Part shown: in pieces, positions 39,428-46,574 of the stretch
How positions within the stretch are numbered: the stretch's first letter is position 1
How the letters are laid out: each line of letters begins with the position of its first letter
Assembly: GCF_050942425.1 (NCBI RefSeq)
Contig: NZ_CP192063.1
Coordinates: 3,534,001-3,598,000 of the forward strand
Reading direction: 5' to 3'
DNA length: 64,000 bases
DNA from: Actinoallomurus sp050942425
Lineage (GTDB): Bacteria; Actinomycetota; Actinomycetes; Streptosporangiales; Streptosporangiaceae
Position numbers and translations under genes: made by a program
Notes under the pieces: generated by a model
The model's database searches: none
Told to the model about the DNA's origin: nothing
Seen by the model: the letters and a program-made list of their open reading frames with translations, nothing else

Positions 39428-42400
39428 GTGGACGGAAGACGTCGACTGAACGAACCGGTCGCGGTCATCGGAATGGCCTGCCGCATGCCGGGGGAGGTCG
39501 ACTCGCCGGACGACCTCTGGCGGCTGCTCATCGAGAAGCGGGACCCGGTCCGGGAAGGCCCCTTCGACCGATGGGACGTCGACGCCTTCTACGACCCAGA
39601 TCGGGAGACGCCGGGCCGGTCCAACACGCGCTGGGCCGCCACGCTGGACGACATCACCGGGTTCGACGCCGCGTTCTTCGGCATCTCGCCCGCCGAGGCG
39701 GCCTCGATGGACCCCCAGCACCGGCTCCTCCTCGAGGCCTCCTGGGAGGCTCTGGAGTACGCCGGAATACCGCCGCGCGAGGTCACCGGGACGCAGGGCG
39801 GCGTGTTCGTCGGGATCTGGAGCCAGGACAACGCGGTCCGCCTGGGTGCGCACTACGACGAGATCGACGCGTACGCCGGGACCATCGGGAACGTGCACAG
39901 CACGGCGGCGGGACGCGTCTCGTACGTGCTGGGGCTGCACGGGCCGTGCGTCGCCGTCGACACGGCCTGCTCGTCCTCGCTGGTCGCGACCCATCTGGCC
40001 GTCCAGAGCCTGCGGACCGGTGAGTCCGACTTCGCGCTGGCCGGCGGGGTGAACGTCATGCTGAGCCCGGAGTTCATGCTGTCCGGGACCCGGTGGGGGA
40101 TGTTCTCGCCCACCGGCCGCTGTCACGCCTTCGACGCCCGCGCCGACGGCCTCGTCAGGAGCGAGGGCGTCGGCGTCGTCGTCCTCAAACGGCTCGCGGA
40201 CGCGCGGCGCGACGGCGACCGGGTGCTGGCGGTCATCCGGGGCTCCGCGATCAACCAGGACGGGCGGTCCCAGGGGCTGGTCCACCCGTCGGAGGACGCG
40301 CAGCGCATGGTCTACGCCGCGGCGGTCGAACAGGCGGGCATCGACCCCGGCCTCGTCGGGCTGGTGGAGACCCACGGCCCGGGGACGCCGGTCGGCGACC
40401 CGATCGAGTTCCGCGCGCTGTCCCCGATCTACGGGAACGGCGCGGGACGCTGTGCGCTGGGCTCGGTGAAGTCGAACATCGGCCATCTGGAGTCGGCCTC
40501 GGGCATCGCGGGCTTCATCAAGGCCGTGCTCGCGGTCCAGCACGGCGTCATCCCGCCCAACCTGCACTTCGAGCGCTGGAACCCGAAGATCTCTCCGGAC
40601 GGCACCCGTTTCTTCGTGCCGACCGAACCGAGCCCGTGGCCGGTGGCGGCGCCGACGCGGCTGGCGGCGGTGTCCTCATTCGGCTTCAGCGGCACCAACG
40701 CGCACATCGTCCTGGAGGAGTACACGGACGGGCCGGCGGCTGCGGAGACACGGACGGACTCCGCGCCGCGTCCGGCTCCGGCACCGGTGAACGTCGCGGA
40801 GACGCGGACGGGCTCCACATCGCGTCCGGCTCCGGTGTCGGTGACGGCCACGGAGACGCGGGCGGGCTCCGCGCCGCGCCCGGCGCTGGTGCCGCTGTCG
40901 GCGACCGCCCCGGAGATGCTGGGCACGGCCGCCGCGCGGCTCTCGCGGTGGCTGACCGACGCCCGCGACCGCGTCGACCTCGACGACGTGGTGCACACGC
41001 TGGCGGTACGGCGCTCGCACCACCGAGCGCGTACGGCGGTGGTCGCCGCCTCCGTGGACGAGCTCATCGACCGGCTCGGCCGGCTCGCCGAAGGCGAGGA
41101 GGAGGATTCCGGCACCGTACGCGACGCGGCCGCCGTGGGCGCCGTCTGGGTGTTCTCCGGTCAGGGCTCGCAGTGGGCCGGGATGGGGCGCCGCCTGCTC
41201 GAGGAGGCACCGGTCTTCGCCGCGACGATCGCCGAACTCGAGCCGCTGATCGCCGCCGAGGCGGGCTTCTCCGTGACCGACACGCTGCGCGCTCCGGAGG
41301 TGGTCACCGAGATCGACCGCGTCCAGGTGACCCTGTTCGCCGCGCAGGTGGCGCTGGCGGCGGTCTGGCGGTCCCTCGGCCTGGAGCCCGCGGCGGTGCT
41401 CGGGCATTCGATGGGCGAGGTGTCCGCAGCGGTGGTCTGCGGCGCCCTGTCGATGGAGGACGGCGTAAAGGTCAGCTGCCGCCGCGCCGCGCAACTGGTC
41501 CCGCTGGCCGGTACCGGGGCGATGGCCTCGGTCGACCTCCCGCATCGGCGGGTCGAGGAGGAACTCCGGCAGGTGACCGGCGTCACTGTGGCGGTGATCT
41601 CCGCTCCGTCGGCCACCGTGATCGCGGGAGACCCGGAACCGGTCCGGCGCCTGGTCGAGCGCTGGCAGGAACGCGGGCTGACGGCCCGGTTCGTGGCCGC
41701 CGACGTGGCGGCGCACGGGCCGCATCTGGACCCGTACGCCCCTCGGCTGATCGATGCGCTGTCCGACATCCGGCCCGAATGCCCCGGCGTGCCGGTCTAC
41801 TCGACCGTCACCGGGGATCCGCGGGAGACGGTGGCCTTCGACGGCGCGTACTGGGCGGACAACCTCCGCAGACCGGTCCGGTTCGCAGGCGCCGTCCGGG
41901 CCGCGGCCGAGGACGGCCACACCGTGTTCCTCGAGGTGTCGGTCCACCCCATCGTCGGCCACGCGATGCGGGAGACGCTCGAGGAGATCGACGCGGACGC
42001 GGTCGTCGCGCACACCATCCGGCGTGACAACGACGACCTGCGAACGATCATGGGCCAGCTCGCCCGCCTGTACTGCGCCGGCGTCCCCATCGACTTCGGC
42101 CGGCACGCGGCCGGCTCGCTCATCGAGGCCCCGGCGACCACCTGGAACCGGATCCGCCATTGGATCGACCTGCCGCTGCCCCACCCGGCACGGCAGGCGG
42201 CGGGGGAGGAGATCCGGCCACCGCTGCTCGGCGCGCGCACGGCCGTGCCCGAGCCGGGGCGCCGGCAGGTCTGGCAGGCCGATGTCGGCACCGGCGCGCT
42301 GGCGTGGCTCGCCGACCACCAGGTGGAAGGCGTCACGGTCCTCCCGGGAGCGGCGTACTGCGAGACCGCGCTGGCCGCGGGGACCGAGTTCTTCGACTGC

Positions 42401-45400
42401 GCCGCCGAACACGTCCAGCTGTCCGACCTGCGCTTCGTCCGGTTGCTGCCGCTCGACGAGCACACGACGCTCTACACGTCGCTCACCCCGCGCGGCGCGG
42501 ACACGGCGGTCGTCGAGATGCTCACCAAGGGCGACGACGACGAGTGGATCACTCACGCGACCGCCGAACTGCGCCACCTGCCGCGGACCGCCCGCCCTGA
42601 GCCGGTCGACCTGACCGCCCTGGGCACGGCGTACGACGAGAACATCGACGTGGAGGACCGCTACGCCGAACTCCGCGCCGACGGCTATCACCACGGCCGG
42701 GCCTTCGCCGGGGTGGAGAGCCTGCGCCGGGCGGCCGACGGCGGGACGCTCGCGCGGGTGGGCGTGCCGCCCGCGGCCCGGGCGCTCGCCGGCCCGGTCC
42801 GGCTGCATCCCGTCCTGTTCGACGCGTGCCTGCAGACGCTTCTCATCGCGGCGGTCGCCGCGACCGGCAGCGCCGGATCACGGCTGCTGTTCCCCGTCGA
42901 GGTGGGGTCGCTGCGTGTCCTCATCCCCGGTCAGACCGCCGCGTACTGCCAGGCGACGCTGGGGGCGGCCTCGCCGGAAGGCGCGACCGGGACGCTTCGG
43001 CTGCTGGCCGAGGACGGGTCCGTGGTGGCCGAGGCCGCCGACGTGCGGTTCGCGCCGATGGAAGGGCAGGCGCCCGCCTCGCGACATGAGCGGTTGTTCC
43101 ACGAGATCCGGTGGAGGCCGGCGCCGCTGGACCGCCCGGTCACGACCCGTGGGAGCTGGCTCGTCCTCGGTGACGGCGACGATCCGCTGCCGGCGGCGTT
43201 GCACGCCGAACTGGCCGCGTCAGGGGCGACCGCCACGTTGCTGAACGCCACCGGTCCGCAGGTGAGAGAGACCCTGGCCTCGGTGACGGACGTCGTCGTC
43301 CTCCCGTCCCCGACGGCGCCGGCGGAGCCGGAGATCGGGGACCGGTGCCGTGACGAGGTGATGCGCGTCGTCGAGCTGACCGGACTGATGTCCGAGGCCG
43401 GTGCGCCCCGGCTGTGGGTCGTCACCCAGGGCGCTCAGCCCGTCACCGGGGATGACACGCCGGCGCTCGCCCACGGTGGGCTGCGCGGTGTCGCCCGGGT
43501 GGCGATGTGCGAGTATCCCGGCCTGCGCACGACCCTCGTCGATGTCGAGCCGGGTACCGGCGCGGTGGGCGACCTCGTCGCCGAGCTCTTCGCCGGGGGC
43601 TCGGACGACGAGATCGCGTGGCGGGGCGGCCGGCGGTGGACGGCGCGGCTGGTGAACGCACCCGTCAGCGACGGAACCTGGCGGACCAGGCCGCGGCGGA
43701 CCCGGCGGTACGGCCGGGACCGTATCTCTCTCGAGATCGCCCGGCCCGGCGACCTGGACACGATCGGCGTGGTCGCACGGCCGCGTCGCGAGCCGGCGCA
43801 CGGTGAGGTCGAGATCGAGACGCGGGCGGTCGGGCTCAACTTCGCCGACGTCATGCACATGCTCGACCTGTTCCCGGACCTGCACGGCACCTCCGGCCGG
43901 CTCGGCCTGGAATGCGCCGGTGTCATCGCCCGGGTCGGCCCCGGAGTGGACGACCTGCGGATCGGCGACCGGGTGATGGCGTTCCACGACGGTACGGCCG
44001 ACACCTTCGTCACACTGCCCGCCGAGACGGTCGTTCCGGTACCCGACGGCATGACCGACGTCCAGGCCGCCGGCGTGCCGGCCGCCCACCTGACCGCCTG
44101 GTACGCGCTGACGCGGGTCGGCCGCCTCACCGCCGGCGAGCGGATCCTCATCCACGCGGGGACCGGGGGCGTCGGCCTGGCCGCGATCGCCATCGCCCGG
44201 TCACTCGGCGCGGAGGTCTTCGCCACCGCCGGTAGCGAGCGCAAGCGCGAGTACCTCCGTGAGCTGGGCGTCGAGCACGTGATGGACTCCCGGTCGCTGG
44301 ACTTCGTCGCCCAGACCCTCGCCGCCACCGGCGGTGAGGGGGTCGACCTGGTGCTGAACTCGCTGTCCGGGCCGGCCCTGTTCGCGGGTCTCGAGGTGCT
44401 GAACATCGGGGGACGGTTCATCGAGATCGGCAAACGCGACATCTACGCCAACGCCAAGCTGGGTCTGCTGGCCCTCCGCCGCAACATCACGGTGGCCGCC
44501 GTGGACCTGGCCCTGCTCGGCCGCGAGCGCCGTCCGCTGATCCGGGAGCTGCTGACCGAACTCCGTGAGGAGTTCACGGCCGGGAGGCTCGCCCCGCCGA
44601 CCTGCACCGAATTCGCCTTCACCGAGGCGGCGACGGCGCTGCGGCACATGGCCGCCGCCAAGCACATCGGTAAGCTGGTCCTCACCGTGCCCCGGCAGGG
44701 CGAGGTCGACGTGGCCCTCCCGCCCGGTGGCAGGCCGGTCGTCCGCCGAGGCGCGAGTTACGTCCTCACCGGCGGCCTCGGCGGCCTCGGCCTGGAACTC
44801 GCGCGATGGCTCGCCGACCACGGCGCCGGCCGGATCGTGCTGGGCGGCAGGTCGGCACCGTCGGAGACCGCGGCCGCCGCGCTCGCCGAGATCCGCGCCG
44901 GCGGCACGCAGGTGGAGGTCGTCCGCGGCGACATCGCCGAACCGGACGTGGCCGAGCGGCTGGTCGCGGCGGCGACCGCGGACGGGCGGGCGCTTTCCGG
45001 GGTGCTGCACGCCGCGGCCGTCCTCGACGACGGCGCCCTGAGCAATCTGGACGCCGAGCGGCTCGACCGCGTGTGGCGGCCGAAGGTGACCGGCGCCTGG
45101 CGGTTGCACGAGGCGACCGCCGACCTTCCACTCGACTGGTTCGTGCTGTTCTCCTCCGTGGCGTCGCTGCTGGGCAGCCCGGGGCAGGGCAACTACGCCG
45201 CGGCCAACGACTGGCTCGACTCCTTCGCCCGGTGGCGGCGCTCCCGAGGGCTGCCCGCCCAGGCGGTCAACTGGGGCGTCTGGGGCGAGGCCGGCCGGGC
45301 CACGGAGCTGGGGCACCGCGGGTACGCCGCGTTCGGCACCGCCGAAGGCCTGCGCTCCCTGGCGGAGCTGATCGACCACGAGCGGACCAACGCGGGCGTG

Positions 45401-46561
45401 TTCGTCCACGATCCCGAGCACTGGTTCCACGCCGCCCCGAGCGCGGCCGACTCCGCCTTCTTCGCGGAGATGCCGGTCCGGCGGATCGCCGAATCCCTCG
45501 ACGACGGCATCACCGCCCGGCTCCGGGCCGCGCCGCCCGAAGAGCGACGCAGGACGGCCTTGAGCTACCTCGGGACGTGCACGCGAGTGATCCTCGGGCT
45601 GAGCAGCGCCTCCATCGACTCGACCACGGTGCTGTTCGACCTCGGATTCGACTCGCTCACCGCGCTGCAACTGCGCAACCGGCTCGAGGTGGACCTGCGG
45701 GTGAAGCTTCCCGCCACCGTCGTGTGGACCCATCCCACCGCGGGAGAGCTGGCCGGCCGGCTGCTGGAACATCTCGATCTGGAGGTCCCCGACCGCGACG
45801 CTCCACCCGCCGGCGACGCGACCGGACGCTGGTTCCGGACGTTCGCTCCGCGGCCCGAGGCGACGATGCGGCTGTACTGCTTCCCGCACGCGGGCGGTTC
45901 GGCGTCGACCTACCTGCCCTGGACGGACCTGCTGCCCGGGCAGGTCGAGCTGCACGCCGTGCAACTGCCCGGGCGCGAGGACCGCGCGGAGGAGGAACCG
46001 CGCACCGACCTGTTCGCGCTCGCGGATGAGCTGGCGGCGATGATCGCGGCGAATCCGGACGCACGCCCCTTCGCGTTCTTCGGGCACAGCGGCGGGAGCC
46101 TGCTGGCGTTCGAGACCGCACGCGCCCTCTGGCACGGCCACGGCATCGCGCCGGTGACGCTGGGCCTCTCGGCGATGCCGGCGCCCGACGGCCCCGGAAT
46201 GGACGAGCTGTCCGAACGCCTCTTCCGCGAAGAGAGTCCCGAGGCCCTGGAGGCTCTCGCCTTCATCCCGCCGGAGATCCGGCGGGAGCCGGCCCTGCTC
46301 GAACGCGCCAGGCGCGCGCTGACGTACGACTACGCCCTGTACCGCGCCTGGCGGTACGAGGCGCCATCCGGTCCGCTCGGCTGCCGCATCGTCGTCTTCG
46401 CCGGCGACGACGACCCGCTCTGCCGGCCCGAACACCTGGAGGGATGGGCGGAGCAGGCGACCGGCTCCGTGACGACGCACGTCTACGCGGGCGATCACTT
46501 CTATCTCCGGGACCACCTCCCGGAGATGATCGGACGCCTCACGAAGTCGTTCGAGGCATGA
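39428..46561 (+). CDS. Single-module, fully reducing type I polyketide synthase with C-terminal thioesterase
   Basis: A 2377-residue enzyme. KS about 10-430: Cys181 (DTACSSS), His316 (HGPGT), His353 (NIGHLE). AT about 575-860: Ser661 (GHSMG); the specificity loop reads VAAH-GPH at 760-766, closer to the YASH/VASH (methylmalonyl) than the HAFH (malonyl) type. DH about 930-1200: His964 (HQVEGVTVLP), Asp1132. ER about 1445-1755: HAGTGGVGLAA from 1576. KR about 1775-1990: GGLGGLG, LDD, Ser1910, Tyr1923. ACP: Ser2076 (GFDSL). TE about 2140-2377: Ser2221 (GHSGG), His2357. All domains look active. The order KS-AT-DH-ER-KR-ACP is that of mycocerosic-acid-type synthases, which act iteratively; the fused RifR/GrsT-like TE is extra. 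It is preceded by the carboxylase gene; no other PKS, loading or FadD gene is present. The product is probably a methyl-branched saturated acyl chain (inference). Confidence 0.93.
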   Translation: MDGRRRLNEPVAVIGMACRMPGEVDSPDDLWRLLIEKRDPVREGPFDRWDVDAFYDPDRETPGRSNTRWAATLDDITGFDAAFFGISPAEAASMDPQHRLLLEASWEALEYAGIPPREVTGTQGGVFVGIWSQDNAVRLGAHYDEIDAYAGTIGNVHSTAAGRVSYVLGLHGPCVAVDTACSSSLVATHLAVQSLRTGESDFALAGGVNVMLSPEFMLSGTRWGMFSPTGRCHAFDARADGLVRSEGVGVVVLKRLADARRDGDRVLAVIRGSAINQDGRSQGLVHPSEDAQRMVYAAAVEQAGIDPGLVGLVETHGPGTPVGDPIEFRALSPIYGNGAGRCALGSVKSNIGHLESASGIAGFIKAVLAVQHGVIPPNLHFERWNPKISPDGTRFFVPTEPSPWPVAAPTRLAAVSSFGFSGTNAHIVLEEYTDGPAAAETRTDSAPRPAPAPVNVAETRTGSTSRPAPVSVTATETRAGSAPRPALVPLSATAPEMLGTAAARLSRWLTDARDRVDLDDVVHTLAVRRSHHRARTAVVAASVDELIDRLGRLAEGEEEDSGTVRDAAAVGAVWVFSGQGSQWAGMGRRLLEEAPVFAATIAELEPLIAAEAGFSVTDTLRAPEVVTEIDRVQVTLFAAQVALAAVWRSLGLEPAAVLGHSMGEVSAAVVCGALSMEDGVKVSCRRAAQLVPLAGTGAMASVDLPHRRVEEELRQVTGVTVAVISAPSATVIAGDPEPVRRLVERWQERGLTARFVAADVAAHGPHLDPYAPRLIDALSDIRPECPGVPVYSTVTGDPRETVAFDGAYWADNLRRPVRFAGAVRAAAEDGHTVFLEVSVHPIVGHAMRETLEEIDADAVVAHTIRRDNDDLRTIMGQLARLYCAGVPIDFGRHAAGSLIEAPATTWNRIRHWIDLPLPHPARQAAGEEIRPPLLGARTAVPEPGRRQVWQADVGTGALAWLADHQVEGVTVLPGAAYCETALAAGTEFFDCAAEHVQLSDLRFVRLLPLDEHTTLYTSLTPRGADTAVVEMLTKGDDDEWITHATAELRHLPRTARPEPVDLTALGTAYDENIDVEDRYAELRADGYHHGRAFAGVESLRRAADGGTLARVGVPPAARALAGPVRLHPVLFDACLQTLLIAAVAATGSAGSRLLFPVEVGSLRVLIPGQTAAYCQATLGAASPEGATGTLRLLAEDGSVVAEAADVRFAPMEGQAPASRHERLFHEIRWRPAPLDRPVTTRGSWLVLGDGDDPLPAALHAELAASGATATLLNATGPQVRETLASVTDVVVLPSPTAPAEPEIGDRCRDEVMRVVELTGLMSEAGAPRLWVVTQGAQPVTGDDTPALAHGGLRGVARVAMCEYPGLRTTLVDVEPGTGAVGDLVAELFAGGSDDEIAWRGGRRWTARLVNAPVSDGTWRTRPRRTRRYGRDRISLEIARPGDLDTIGVVARPRREPAHGEVEIETRAVGLNFADVMHMLDLFPDLHGTSGRLGLECAGVIARVGPGVDDLRIGDRVMAFHDGTADTFVTLPAETVVPVPDGMTDVQAAGVPAAHLTAWYALTRVGRLTAGERILIHAGTGGVGLAAIAIARSLGAEVFATAGSERKREYLRELGVEHVMDSRSLDFVAQTLAATGGEGVDLVLNSLSGPALFAGLEVLNIGGRFIEIGKRDIYANAKLGLLALRRNITVAAVDLALLGRERRPLIRELLTELREEFTAGRLAPPTCTEFAFTEAATALRHMAAAKHIGKLVLTVPRQGEVDVALPPGGRPVVRRGASYVLTGGLGGLGLELARWLADHGAGRIVLGGRSAPSETAAAALAEIRAGGTQVEVVRGDIAEPDVAERLVAAATADGRALSGVLHAAAVLDDGALSNLDAERLDRVWRPKVTGAWRLHEATADLPLDWFVLFSSVASLLGSPGQGNYAAANDWLDSFARWRRSRGLPAQAVNWGVWGEAGRATELGHRGYAAFGTAEGLRSLAELIDHERTNAGVFVHDPEHWFHAAPSAADSAFFAEMPVRRIAESLDDGITARLRAAPPEERRRTALSYLGTCTRVILGLSSASIDSTTVLFDLGFDSLTALQLRNRLEVDLRVKLPATVVWTHPTAGELAGRLLEHLDLEVPDRDAPPAGDATGRWFRTFAPRPEATMRLYCFPHAGGSASTYLPWTDLLPGQVELHAVQLPGREDRAEEEPRTDLFALADELAAMIAANPDARPFAFFGHSGGSLLAFETARALWHGHGIAPVTLGLSAMPAPDGPGMDELSERLFREESPEALEALAFIPPEIRREPALLERARRALTYDYALYRAWRYEAPSGPLGCRIVVFAGDDDPLCRPEHLEGWAEQATGSVTTHVYAGDHFYLRDHLPEMIGRLTKSFEA
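40742..40903 (+). repeat. Three 54-bp tandem repeats in the PKS KS-AT linker
   Basis: Three in-frame 18-residue units, residues 439-456, 457-474 and 475-492, each beginning A/T-E-T-R and containing R-P-A. Divergence is about one third at the protein level. The linker is otherwise Pro/Ala-rich and probably disordered. Confidence 0.75.
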
Positions 46562-46574
46562 GGGGCCTCAGGCG

